DNA of 64,000 nucleotides. Source: Vreelandella piezotolerans. GTDB taxonomy: Bacteria > Pseudomonadota > Gammaproteobacteria > Pseudomonadales > Halomonadaceae. Both the position numbers and the translations under genes were made by a program. Under the pieces are notes generated by a model that was not told the DNA's origin, searched no databases, and saw nothing but the letters and a program-made list of their open reading frames with translations. The first letter of the stretch is position 1, and every line of letters begins with the position of its first letter. Location of the stretch: assembly GCF_012427705.1 (NCBI RefSeq), contig NZ_CP048602.1, forward strand, positions 558,001 to 622,000, read 5' to 3'. Positions 49,241 through 57,484 of the stretch are shown here, piece after piece.

Positions 49241-49750
49241 ATGGCCTTTACCCTTGAACAGCACGACCCTGCTACGTACCGTCGCAAAGCCCGTATCATC
49301 AGCGTGGCAATGGCCGGGCAACTGATCATTTTTGGCCTGCTGTTTTCCATGCTGCTCACCGCTACCTTTGGAAGCAGCATCTGGCTGAACGCGCTGGGCG
49401 TTCTGCTGGGCCTGCTCGCCACCAGCGCCATGTTCGCTGCGCTCAGAGAGCGCCCGTGGATGGCCGAAATGCGCTACGTTTGGCAGCTCAAGCACCACTT
49501 GTCGCGCATTAGTAGCTATCTGCAGCCGCTGCGCCGTGCGGTGGAACAGGATAATCGTTTAGCGCTGGATATTCTGACCTTCTACCACCAAGGCATGGCT
49601 CAACTGGCAGAACTGAACGGCCGCACCACCGATGACGATGCCGAACGGCTCGCAGAAAAAATGCAGGTCAAAGTAAAGCGTGACGAACTAGGGCTACCCA
49701 AAGAGGTAGCCACGTTCGACCCGCACGACCTGAGCGCTTTTAAGAAGTAA
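49241..49750 (+). CDS. DUF3087-like membrane protein
   Basis: This 169-residue protein (ATG 49241, MAFTLEQHDPATYRRKARI) has two membrane helices (about residues 20-42 and 48-66) and a soluble helical C-terminal half (MRYVWQLKHHLSRISSYLQP). The start RKARIISVAMAGQL and the pattern fit the DUF3087 family of gammaproteobacteria, known only as hypothetical. An in-frame TTG two codons earlier is an alternative start. Confidence 0.72.
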   Translation: MAFTLEQHDPATYRRKARIISVAMAGQLIIFGLLFSMLLTATFGSSIWLNALGVLLGLLATSAMFAALRERPWMAEMRYVWQLKHHLSRISSYLQPLRRAVEQDNRLALDILTFYHQGMAQLAELNGRTTDDDAERLAEKMQVKVKRDELGLPKEVATFDPHDLSAFKK

Positions 49751-49798
49751 GTGGTGTAATAAGCCATGAAATGAGGGATTCGATAGGGAGCACGTTCG

Positions 49799-50527
49799 AT
49801 GAAGGCTAATACGGCATCACTACGACTCGCCACCGCGGTAGCGACCGCGATACTGCTGGGCGGCTGCGCCACCAGTGCGCCAGTCGATGAGCAGCCAGTG
49901 AAAACCACCGTGCAGAGCAGCGCGCCGCTGCTGCCTTCGGTGCTGTTTCCCGGCAGCGCCGAGCGTTTTCAGGCCTGGAACTGCCAACCAGCCAATCAAG
50001 ACTTGGTCACGGCTGTCAATGGGAACGAGTTACGGCTGTGGTCGTTACACGGTGCGTGGCGATTGCCTCAAGCCGTAGTGGCCAGCGGTGCCCGTTATCA
50101 GGATGGCGATATCAGCTTCTGGAATCGCGGCGATCGGGCGCAAATCGAAACGCCGCGAGGGCAGCTACAATGCCATCAAGGGGTTCAGCGGGAGATTGCC
50201 ACGCGTGGCAGCCACCCGGGTGTGATGTTGTTAGCCCGCGGTAACGAGCCCGGCTGGACGATCGAACTGGCGAACGATGCGCCCGTCATGACCTGGACCA
50301 CTAATTACGGCAGCGACACGGCGACCATGCCCTATATGGTCAGCGTGATGGATAACGACGCGGGCCGGGTGGTGATCGAGAATGCCAACGCCGAGCAGTT
50401 TTTCCGCGTACGTATTGAATCAGGTGCCTGTTTCGACGACATGAGTGGCGAACCCTATCCTGCTCGCGTGACGTTCACCATTGATGGCGAACAATATAAA
50501 GGATGTGCACAAGGCATTGCGCCGTAG
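49799..50527 (+). CDS. COG3650-type predicted lipoprotein
   Basis: This 242-residue protein has a type II signal peptide with lipobox LLGGC (Cys about 23), so it is predicted to be lipidated and anchored in the envelope. The C-terminal half contains ARGNEPGWTIELANDAPVMT and a paired-cysteine region (GACFDDMSGEPYPARV; YKGCAQG), typical of the COG3650 family whose members carry GNEPxW. Function is unknown. The gene converges on the YdjM-like gene. Confidence 0.72.
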   Translation: MKANTASLRLATAVATAILLGGCATSAPVDEQPVKTTVQSSAPLLPSVLFPGSAERFQAWNCQPANQDLVTAVNGNELRLWSLHGAWRLPQAVVASGARYQDGDISFWNRGDRAQIETPRGQLQCHQGVQREIATRGSHPGVMLLARGNEPGWTIELANDAPVMTWTTNYGSDTATMPYMVSVMDNDAGRVVIENANAEQFFRVRIESGACFDDMSGEPYPARVTFTIDGEQYKGCAQGIAP

Positions 50528-50550
50528 CCTGTCATGGCCTTGTACGGCCA

Positions 50551-51621
50551 CTAGCAGCGATAGAGGAACGGCTCTGCGCGCCACTGTGGCTCTACGTAGT
50601 CGCTGGCGCACAGGGCCGATACATCGCCGCCTGCCCGGGCGGCAAGACGTGCCAGTGTCGCCAAGTGCAGTCCTCTGGGGCTGCGTACTTCTTCACTGAT
50701 CGCAACGGGTACCCAGCGATCGCCTTCTCGGGTTGCTAGGGTAAAGTTGAAAGGATGAAAACCGGGAAAGCCTAGCCGAATGTCAGTGGCGATAATCGTC
50801 TCTTGCCCATCGATGTGACGTGTCTCGAAACGTAAGAACGGCCCAGTGAACCATGTAAGCCGCTGGCCTAGCGGCCCCTCCAGAGCACTTGGCTCCAGCT
50901 CGACGTTACGACGCAACGGCTCCAAGGCTGGGGCCCGTTCACGATCGAACACGCTGATCAAACTCTCGTAATAACGATCATCGTCGATGACCGTCGCCCG
51001 CCATAGCGCGATGTTGAACGGCGTCGGTTGAATCAGTACGGGAGCCGTCTGTAAATCTGCGTCGGCCAGTGTCGGTGCAAGACGTTGCTCCACGCTCCAC
51101 TTGGCGCCAGCCGCTGCTATGAGATAAACGCAGGAGATGGCTAGCCCCGCTCGGCAAGCGCTGTGTACCTTGCCGGAGACGCTGGCAATGGTGAGCGCTA
51201 TCAGCAGCGGCAGCGTGTAAAAAGGGTCGATGATGAAGACGATAGGCCACGCGACCGGTGGCGCGTCCAGCGGCCATAGCAGTTGTGTGCCATAGGTGGT
51301 GAGCGAATCGAGCAGCGGGTGCGTCACCAATATCAGCGTAAAAAAACTCCACCAGCGGCCAAACGAGATGTCCTGCGGTGGCGCGAAGCGAGCGCAGAGC
51401 ACGGCTAGCAGCGTGGCAAGGCCCGTCAATACGAACAGGGAATGGCTGAAGCCACGGTGCTCGGTGACGTTGGCAATGGCGTCGCCATAATCCAGCGCCA
51501 CGTCCAAATCGGGTAGAGTACCCAGTAGCGCACCTATGACGATGGCCTTTCTGCCCAGGCGCTTACCCAATACCACCCCTCCGACGGCTGCCCCAAGCGC
51601 TGCTTGCGTAATCGAATCCAC
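50551..51621 (-). CDS. YdjM-like inner membrane protein (metal-dependent hydrolase family, DUF457)
   Basis: The preferred start is GTG 51621 (M-DSITQAALGAAVGGVVLGKR), with GAGGAGAGG upstream, giving 356 residues; an ATG 12 codons earlier is possible. The N-terminal half has five or so hydrophobic helices with conserved acidic and His residues (GTLPDLDVALDYGDAI; EHRGFSHSLFVL; THPLLDSLTTYGTQLLWPLD), the pattern of YdjM/DUF457 proteins. The C-terminal half is soluble. Some E. coli relatives are LexA-regulated, but no LexA box was found here. Confidence 0.78.
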   Translation of the reverse strand: MDSITQAALGAAVGGVVLGKRLGRKAIVIGALLGTLPDLDVALDYGDAIANVTEHRGFSHSLFVLTGLATLLAVLCARFAPPQDISFGRWWSFFTLILVTHPLLDSLTTYGTQLLWPLDAPPVAWPIVFIIDPFYTLPLLIALTIASVSGKVHSACRAGLAISCVYLIAAAGAKWSVEQRLAPTLADADLQTAPVLIQPTPFNIALWRATVIDDDRYYESLISVFDRERAPALEPLRRNVELEPSALEGPLGQRLTWFTGPFLRFETRHIDGQETIIATDIRLGFPGFHPFNFTLATREGDRWVPVAISEEVRSPRGLHLATLARLAARAGGDVSALCASDYVEPQWRAEPFLYRC

Positions 51622-51798
51622 AGACCTCTCCTCGACGAGCCGATAGCGAATCGTCATAGTTACTTGGCATGACGCACGAGATGCACCACCATGACATTAT
51701 TGTACAGCACATCTATCTTATATTTTAATGTGGCACTCTTGTCTATGTTTTGAGGGTGCCACATGACCCGCGCGACAACGTGCGCTACGGTTTTACAG

Positions 51799-51806
51799 GA
51801 TATAAT
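51799..51806 (+). promoter_or_regulatory. Putative -10 element of gloA
   Basis: GATATAATT places a consensus TATAAT at 51801-51806, about 29 nt before the gloA ATG. No convincing -35 is visible. The 213-bp gap 51622-51834 shows nothing else. Confidence 0.4.
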
Positions 51807-51834
51807 TACCCTTTTTCGATGAAGAGGAAATGAC

Positions 51835-52275
51835 ATGCAGTTTTTACATACCATGGTACGTGTCAGTGACTTGGACGCCTCGCTTCACTTTTATTGTGAG
51901 TTGCTGGGCCTCAAAGAAGTGCGCCGTAAAGAGAACGAAAAAGGTCGCTTTACACTGGTGTTTCTGGCGGCGCCCGACGACGAAGCCCGCTCCGAGCGCC
52001 TTACTGCCCCCGAGCTCGAGTTGACCTACAACTGGGACCCGGAAGAGTACACGGGTGGCCGTAATTTCGGCCATTTGGCCTACCGAGTCGACGATATTTA
52101 TGGCCTTTGCCAGAAACTTCAGGATAACGGCGTGACCATTAACCGTCCGCCCCGCGACGGCCACATGGCGTTCGTGAAGTCGCCCGACGGCATCTCTGTC
52201 GAGCTGTTACAAAAAGGCGATGCATTGTCTCCCCAGGAGCCTTGGGCCTCCATGGAAAACACGGGTAGCTGGTAA
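51835..52275 (+). CDS. gloA: Glyoxalase I (lactoylglutathione lyase) GloA
   Basis: GloA isomerises the methylglyoxal-glutathione hemithioacetal to S-lactoylglutathione. The 146-residue vicinal-oxygen-chelate protein has metal ligands as in E. coli Ni-dependent GloA: His in [14 protein letters not shown], Glu in [15 protein letters not shown], His in [14 protein letters not shown] and Glu in [22 protein letters not shown] precedes the ATG. It is followed after 34 nt by the META-domain lipoprotein gene. Confidence 0.95.
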   Translation: MQFLHTMVRVSDLDASLHFYCELLGLKEVRRKENEKGRFTLVFLAAPDDEARSERLTAPELELTYNWDPEEYTGGRNFGHLAYRVDDIYGLCQKLQDNGVTINRPPRDGHMAFVKSPDGISVELLQKGDALSPQEPWASMENTGSW

Positions 52276-52309
52276 GTAGCTGGTAAAACGCATAAGGAGT
52301 ACGAACAAG

Positions 52310-52762
52310 GTGAAAGGACAAACCCGCCATATCATCATGGGAATGGGGCTTGCGCTGCTGCTGAGCGCTTGTGGCAGCACACCGCAGCAAGAGCGAACGG
52401 ATGTACCGCAGGGCGGCACGCTCTCTGGGCCGGTAGTGGAGCAGCGCTGGAACTTACTGCTGGTAGGGACCGATGAGCGGCTCTCCATGCCCGAGACACC
52501 GTTCTTTCGCATTGGACGCGACGGGAAGGTTAACGGCTCTGATGGCTGCAACCAGTTCACCGGTAAGGTGAGTTTAGGTGAAAGCCAACGCATCTCGTTT
52601 AGCGAGCTGGCCTCTACCCGAATGGCGTGTCCGAACATGGAGGACGCCAAGCGGGTGACTGATATGCTAGATAATGCCTATCGGTATTTGATCGACCATG
52701 ACCGGTTGGTGTTCTTCGGACCAGATAGCCGCGTCCTCGGCGGTTGGCGAGAAGCTAACTAA
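52310..52762 (+). CDS. META/HslJ-domain lipoprotein
   Basis: This 150-residue protein starts at GTG 52310. The signal peptide with lipobox LLLSAC (Cys about 19) predicts a lipoprotein. The rest is a META domain: RWNLLLVGTD, FRIGRDGKVNGSDGCNQFTG, RISFSELASTRMACPNMED and FFGPDSRVLGGW. In E. coli HslJ this domain is linked to heat shock and novobiocin resistance; the mechanism is unknown. A hairpin spans its stop and that of the convergent gene. Confidence 0.85.
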   Translation: MKGQTRHIIMGMGLALLLSACGSTPQQERTDVPQGGTLSGPVVEQRWNLLLVGTDERLSMPETPFFRIGRDGKVNGSDGCNQFTGKVSLGESQRISFSELASTRMACPNMEDAKRVTDMLDNAYRYLIDHDRLVFFGPDSRVLGGWREAN

Positions 52763-52779
52763 GCCGCTATCGGCTTAGT
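52758..52779. terminator. Compact hairpin spanning two convergent stop codons
   Basis: ACTAAGCCG-CTAT-CGGCTTAGT is a 9-bp perfect inverted repeat that contains the stop of the META lipoprotein gene (52760-52762) and the stop of the minus-strand oxidoreductase gene (52775-52777). It is the only candidate terminator between them; T-runs are short. Confidence 0.5.
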
Positions 52780-53956
52780 CAGTAAAAGGCGGGTTGAAGC
52801 GGGCAAGAAAGCGCGCATCGATCCGCTGTTTCCACTGCCATACCCAGCGGCCCGAAAAGCCTATGGACCCACGGCTGGCAATCGCGTGGCCGTCGCCGGT
52901 GCCAATCAGTGCTAGCACGCGACGCGGAGGCTGCCACGGGGTGAGCGTTAAACCGTGGCAGGCGGCCCGCAGATTCTCTGCTAATGCGGGGCCCATACGC
53001 ACCGCATAAACGCCTGCCTTAGGGAGTGGGGAGGAGCGCAGCGCAGCGCAGTCGCCAGCGGCAAAAATGCCGCGCTGGCCAGTCACTTGAAGCGCCTCGT
53101 CCACAGAAATAAAGCCTTTCTCATCCAGCGGCAGCGCCGTTCGTTGCAGCCACGTTTGGCCCACGGCGCCGGTCGCCCAGAGTACGATATCCGCTTCGAT
53201 GTGCTCACCAGTGTCGGTTTGCACACCGCCAGGTACCAAGGCGCGCCCCCGCACTCCTGTGAGGACGCGCACGCCCGCACGTGTGAGCGCTCGCGCCGTT
53301 AACCAGCGAGGCAGCCAGCCAGCGCCAGGCAGCAGCGTTTTGGCGGCGCTGATCAGCTCGCCTTGCCAGTGAATGTCCGGGCGCTGCTGGCGAAGCTGCG
53401 CCAAGACGCTCATCAGCGTCTCGCAGCCTGCTGCGCCGCCGCCTACGCTCACAACGTTCTGATGCGCTCCTGCAGGCAGTTTAGCCACCTCTTCGCGTAA
53501 TGCTTGCCAACAGTGGTGCAACGAGCTGAGCGGGCGCATGGCCAGCAGCGTGGGCGACGTACTCTCCTCAATACCTTTTGGCCCGATACCCTCATCGCTT
53601 TGCGGGGCAATAACTTGAGGCAACGTGAGCGTCGAGCCGACGTTGAAGGAGGCCACGTCAAACGCAATCACACTGCCATCCGCCAGCGTTACTTGACGCT
53701 CGCTCGTGCATAACGCCACGGCTGGAGAAGCAATAAAGCGAGCCCCCGCCCGCTGGCAGAGCGCCGCGATATCCATCTGAGTCTCCCGCAGCGTGTACTC
53801 CCCAGAGAGCCACGCAGGCACGCTGCCCGAGTAGGCGGCCAGTTGGCTGTCGCTCACGACGGTGATCGACACCGCTTTATCCGGGCGTTGAGCAAACGCC
53901 TCCAGTACGAAGGCATGGGCGTGACCCGCGCCGATGAGCAGTAGCTGCCGTGTCAT
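52775..53956 (-). CDS. FAD-dependent oxidoreductase of the SelD-associated type (TIGR03169-like)
   Basis: This 393-residue NDH-2-like flavoprotein starts MTRQLLLIGAGHAHAFVLEA (FAD Rossmann). It has YSGSVPAWLSGEYTLRE, LCQRAGARFIASPAV, the second Rossmann VVSVGGGAAGCETLM and the FAD-binding GIFAAGDCAAL. This combination matches the family that is often fused to the N-terminus of selenide, water dikinase (SelD). Here it stands alone and the SelD part is absent. It is the last gene of the eight-gene minus-strand operon; its ATG overlaps the stop of the VTT-flavoprotein gene (ATGA). The substrate is unknown. Confidence 0.78.
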   Translation of the reverse strand: MTRQLLLIGAGHAHAFVLEAFAQRPDKAVSITVVSDSQLAAYSGSVPAWLSGEYTLRETQMDIAALCQRAGARFIASPAVALCTSERQVTLADGSVIAFDVASFNVGSTLTLPQVIAPQSDEGIGPKGIEESTSPTLLAMRPLSSLHHCWQALREEVAKLPAGAHQNVVSVGGGAAGCETLMSVLAQLRQQRPDIHWQGELISAAKTLLPGAGWLPRWLTARALTRAGVRVLTGVRGRALVPGGVQTDTGEHIEADIVLWATGAVGQTWLQRTALPLDEKGFISVDEALQVTGQRGIFAAGDCAALRSSPLPKAGVYAVRMGPALAENLRAACHGLTLTPWQPPRRVLALIGTGDGHAIASRGSIGFSGRWVWQWKQRIDARFLARFNPPFTD

Positions 53957-56097
53957 TGGCCCTCACCGCGCCGCCAGCTAAAGTACTTCTGCAGCAGTGC
54001 CAACACTCGCTCCGGCTTATGGGCGTTTTTCCAAACGCCTGCGGTGGCTTTGGCGGCTTCGCCTAGCGTGGGGTAGGGGTGAATGGTGCCGAGCAGTTTA
54101 TTCAGCCCCAGCCCGTGCTTCATGGCGATGGTGAACTCGCCCAGCCACTCCCCGGCGTTCTCCGCGACGATCGTCGCCCCCAGAATTTTGTCTTTGCCGG
54201 GCACGGTGAGCGCCTTGATAAAGCCTTCGGACGCGCCTTCGGCAATGGCGCGGTCGCTTTCGCTCATGGCGTAGCGGGTCACTTCAAAGGCGACACCTTT
54301 CGCGGTGGCCTCTTTTTCGTTGAGACCCACTCGCGCTACTTCCGGCTGAACATAGGTAACGGCGGGCATAAAGCGGTAGTCCACCGCGAAGCTTTTCAGC
54401 TCGCCAAACAGCGCATTCACGGCGGCGTGCCACGCCTGATGGGCGGCCGCATGGGTAAGCTGGTAGGGGCCTGCTAAGTCGCCGCAGGCCCAGATGTTGG
54501 GCAGGCGCGTCTGCAGCCGCTCGTTGAGCGCCAGCGTGCCGATATCCGTGGTGGTAATTCCTAGCGCTTCCAGCCCTAACCCCTCCACGTTGGCCTGACG
54601 GCCTGCGCTCACCAAAAGGTAATCGAACGCCAGAGTATTGCGCTCACCCTCGTGCTCGATCACCAACTGATACTCACCGTCCGTTTGGTTCACCTCCAGC
54701 GCTTTCGCGCTGGTCATCACCGTTACGCCCTCTTGGGTGAGGGTGCGCTCCACGTGCTCGCTGACCTCGTTATCCTCTCGGCCCAGTAACTGTGGCGCGC
54801 ACTCGACCAAGGTGACCTGGCTGCCCAGGCGGGCAAAGCTTTGGCTGAGTTCGCAGCCAATCGCCCCGCCGCCAAGCACCACCAACCGTTTGGGCAGCTC
54901 GGTGAGCGACCAAAGGTTTTCAGAGGTGAGCAGCGGCGCGTGCTCGATACCGGGTAGGGGCGGCACGCGGGGGCGCGCCCCGGTGGCCAGCACGATATGG
55001 CGAGCGGTGAGGGTTTGTTCACCCACGCGAATTTCCCACGGCGATACCAGGGTGGCGTGCGCTTGATACACCTCCACTCCGAGCTTGGTGTAGCGCTCGA
55101 CGCTGTCATGGGGCTCGATATCGCGGATGGCCTGATGCACATGCCCCATCACCTTGGAGAAATCCACGCGGGGCTCGCTGGCGCTCACGCCAAAGCGGTG
55201 CGCCGTGCGAATGTCATGGGCCGCGCGAGCCGCCCGGATCAATGCTTTCGAGGGAACGCAGCCCGTATTGAGACAGTCGCCGCCCATCTTGTGTTTTTCG
55301 ACCAGGGCCACCTTGGCCTTCACGGCGCTGGCGATATAGCTAGTGACTAACCCCGCCGAGCCGCCGCCAATCACCACGATGTCGTAATCGAAGCGGCTAG
55401 GGCGCGTGAAGCCTTTATAGGCGTTGCGCTTTTGCACCAACACCGCAATGCGCCGGGCCACCCAAGGGAACACCGCCAGCAGCGCAAACGAGGCAATGAG
55501 CCAAGGCGAAATAATGCCGCTCAGGCTTTCCAGCTCGCCGAGCTGGCCGCCCGCATTCACGTACACCGCCGTGCCAGGCAGCATGCCCAGCTGGCTCACC
55601 CAGTAAAACGTGGTGGTTTTAATCCGCGTCAGCCCCATGACGAGGTTGATCATGAAAAACGGAAAAATGGGCACCAAACGCAGGGTGAACAGATAAAACG
55701 TGCCATCCTTCTCGACGCCCCGGTTCACCGTGTCGAACTGGCGGGGAAAGCGTTTTTCGATGGGCTGCCGAAACAGAAAACGGGAAAGCAGAAAGGCGAG
55801 CGTCGCGCCGATGGCGCTGGCAAACGAGATGATGAGCAGCCCCCAGCCCAATCCAAACAGTGCACCCCCCAGCAGGGTGAGCAGGGTAGCACCGGGGAGT
55901 GACAGGGCCGTCATGACCACATACACCGCAAAGAACATACCCGCCACCTGCCAAGGCGATTGCTGAAAAGCTGCCTGAAAATCGCTGCGGTAGGTTTGCA
56001 GGGTGTCCAGCGTGAAAAACGAATGGGCGCCGCTAGCGTAGAAGCCAATCACGGCCAATAGCAGTAGGGCAAACATCAGCAGGCGCTGACGGTTCAT
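53953..56097 (-). CDS. VTT (TVP38/TMEM64) membrane domain fused to a pyridine nucleotide-disulfide oxidoreductase
   Basis: This is a 714-residue fusion. Residues 1-220 form a DedA/VTT-type membrane domain with helices and the loop LPGATLLTLLGGALFGLGWG. After RPSRFDYDIVVIGGGSAGLV (about 235) comes a dihydrolipoamide dehydrogenase-like enzyme with the redox disulfide GGDCLNTGCVPSKALI, an NADH-binding domain (LVVLGGGAIGCELSQSFARL), FAD motif IWACGDLAGPYQLTHAA and the active-site His in IHPYPTLGEA. It lacks the N-terminal metal-binding domain and C-terminal cysteine pair of mercuric reductase, so mercury reduction is unlikely. It is probably anchored with the flavin domain in the cytoplasm. Confidence 0.85.
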   Translation of the reverse strand: MNRQRLLMFALLLLAVIGFYASGAHSFFTLDTLQTYRSDFQAAFQQSPWQVAGMFFAVYVVMTALSLPGATLLTLLGGALFGLGWGLLIISFASAIGATLAFLLSRFLFRQPIEKRFPRQFDTVNRGVEKDGTFYLFTLRLVPIFPFFMINLVMGLTRIKTTTFYWVSQLGMLPGTAVYVNAGGQLGELESLSGIISPWLIASFALLAVFPWVARRIAVLVQKRNAYKGFTRPSRFDYDIVVIGGGSAGLVTSYIASAVKAKVALVEKHKMGGDCLNTGCVPSKALIRAARAAHDIRTAHRFGVSASEPRVDFSKVMGHVHQAIRDIEPHDSVERYTKLGVEVYQAHATLVSPWEIRVGEQTLTARHIVLATGARPRVPPLPGIEHAPLLTSENLWSLTELPKRLVVLGGGAIGCELSQSFARLGSQVTLVECAPQLLGREDNEVSEHVERTLTQEGVTVMTSAKALEVNQTDGEYQLVIEHEGERNTLAFDYLLVSAGRQANVEGLGLEALGITTTDIGTLALNERLQTRLPNIWACGDLAGPYQLTHAAAHQAWHAAVNALFGELKSFAVDYRFMPAVTYVQPEVARVGLNEKEATAKGVAFEVTRYAMSESDRAIAEGASEGFIKALTVPGKDKILGATIVAENAGEWLGEFTIAMKHGLGLNKLLGTIHPYPTLGEAAKATAGVWKNAHKPERVLALLQKYFSWRRGEGQ

Positions 56098-56151
56098 GGC
56101 AGGCTCCTTGGAAAAAGGGGGGCTGACTCAGTGCTCAAATGGAGGGGTTCC

Positions 56152-56775
56152 TTACACGTTGGCGTGGCGCTGCCGCTGCCAGCGCTGCCAATCTTCGGGG
56201 CGGTCGATGTCCCACATGGTATCTGGGTAGGCGGCTTCCAGGCCCAGCGCCGCCAGGCGCGCTTGCGTCACGCTCAGTACCTGTTCGGTGCCCCAGGGAA
56301 TGTCTTCAAACAGGCTGGGGTGATCCTGGTGGCTGCCAATCAGCCCGTAGCCGCCATCCTCAGCCGGTAGAATTACCACGGCAAAGGTGCTCAAGGCTGC
56401 TCGGCAGCGCTTGAGCATGGCGCTGATAATGCTGGGGCAGTCAGTGCCCATCACCATGGCGGGGCCGTCGGTGCTGTTCAGTGCATGGCGAACGCGCCTG
56501 CCCACATCGCCCTGCTGCTGGGCGGCCAAGGCCATGCCGTGTTGGGCCTGAAGCTCTAAAAATAGCGGGTGGTGGTGGTCTAACGAGGTCCACAGCGTGA
56601 CATTCTCCGCCCCCAGCGCTTCGCAGCCGGTGGCAACACAGTGGCGCACCATGGCGGCGTGGGCTTCGGCGGCGCCCTCTGCGCCCAAGCAGGGGATCAA
56701 ACGCGTCTTGGCCTGACCCGGCAGCGGTGCTTTGGCCAGCAGGTGCAGGTGGGGCGCGGCGGGCTTAACGTGCAT
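56152..56775 (-). CDS. TIGR04282/DUF2064 family glycosyltransferase-like protein (rSAM/selenodomain-associated transferase 1)
   Basis: This 207-residue protein starts at ATG 56775 (MHVKPAAPHLHLLAKAPLPG), with AAGGAG 8 nt upstream, inside the end of the preceding gene. Its nucleotide-sugar-transferase-like fold shows LLAKAPLPGQAKTRLIP, VMGTDCPSII, LPAEDGGYGLIG and SLFEDIPWGTEQVLSVT, the DUF2064 pattern. The family was named for co-occurrence with a radical SAM protein and selenium-domain proteins and is now annotated in arsenosugar biosynthesis. No radical SAM gene is in the window. Donor and acceptor are unknown. Confidence 0.8.
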   Translation of the reverse strand: MHVKPAAPHLHLLAKAPLPGQAKTRLIPCLGAEGAAEAHAAMVRHCVATGCEALGAENVTLWTSLDHHHPLFLELQAQHGMALAAQQQGDVGRRVRHALNSTDGPAMVMGTDCPSIISAMLKRCRAALSTFAVVILPAEDGGYGLIGSHQDHPSLFEDIPWGTEQVLSVTQARLAALGLEAAYPDTMWDIDRPEDWQRWQRQRHANV

Positions 56776-57484
56776 CGCGGTACTCCTTAGCCAGTTGTGT
56801 GGCGCTGACACCGCGCCAATAGCGGTAGCGTAGCCGCCACATCAGGCGAATGGTGGGCCAAGCGCCGAACTCGTCCCAGCGCCTGCCCGAGCTTATCACC
56901 TTCTGGCGCAGGCAGGCGGGGGATGAATGGGCCTTCAGCCGTTTGCTGAGTTCGATGTCCTCCATCAGCGGCTGATCGGGAAAGCCGCCCAGTGCGAAAA
57001 ACGTGTCCCGGCGCACAAAGATGCCCTGGTCACCGGTGGCGATACCACTGAGTCGCGAACGTAGGTTCATCAAGCTCGCGACCACTGGCAGCCAGCGGCT
57101 TTTGCCCGCGAGCTGAATATCGAACCGCCCCCAGGCGTGTTGGGCAACCGCCTGCTGTAGATTCGTCACCGCACGCTGCTCTTTGTCGGGCGGTAGTCGA
57201 GTATCGGCATGCAGAAAGAGCAATGCCAGGCCGCGGGCGTTTTGCGCCCCCAGGTTCATCTGACGTGCGCGCCCAGGTTCACTCTTCAGGACCGTATCGG
57301 CAAGTGGCGCGGCCAAGGCCACGCTGGCATCGGTGCTGCCGCCATCCACGACGATGAGTTCAACGCCTGAGGCGCGCAGCAGCTGTAGCCGCGTGAGCGT
57401 TGCCTGAATACCGGCTGCTTCATTGAGCATGGGAATGATGATACTCAGTGACAAAGGCGTAGGGTGCGGATCAGCCAAGGGCAA
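56765..57484 (-). CDS. TIGR04283 family GT2 glycosyltransferase (rSAM/selenodomain-associated transferase 2)
   Basis: This family 2 glycosyltransferase has SLSIIIPMLNEAAGIQATLT, LIVVDGGSTDASVALA, LKSEPGRARQMNLGAQNARG, LLFLHADTRLPP, GDQGIFVRRDTFFALGGFP and LMEDIELSKRLKA. I favour a TTG start at 57484 (239 residues) because AGGAGG lies 8 nt upstream. The ATG at 57523 gives 13 more residues but has no ribosome-binding site and reaches deeper into the ABC ATPase gene. It is coupled to the DUF2064 gene by an 11-nt overlap. The pair occurs together in many genomes. Confidence 0.8.
   Translation of the reverse strand: MPLADPHPTPLSLSIIIPMLNEAAGIQATLTRLQLLRASGVELIVVDGGSTDASVALAAPLADTVLKSEPGRARQMNLGAQNARGLALLFLHADTRLPPDKEQRAVTNLQQAVAQHAWGRFDIQLAGKSRWLPVVASLMNLRSRLSGIATGDQGIFVRRDTFFALGGFPDQPLMEDIELSKRLKAHSSPACLRQKVISSGRRWDEFGAWPTIRLMWRLRYRYWRGVSATQLAKEYRDAR

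Noticed and set aside
53953..56097. Mercuric reductase
   Set aside because: The disulfide motif is shared by the whole family. The protein lacks the C-terminal vicinal cysteines and N-terminal metal-binding domain, and no mer genes are near.
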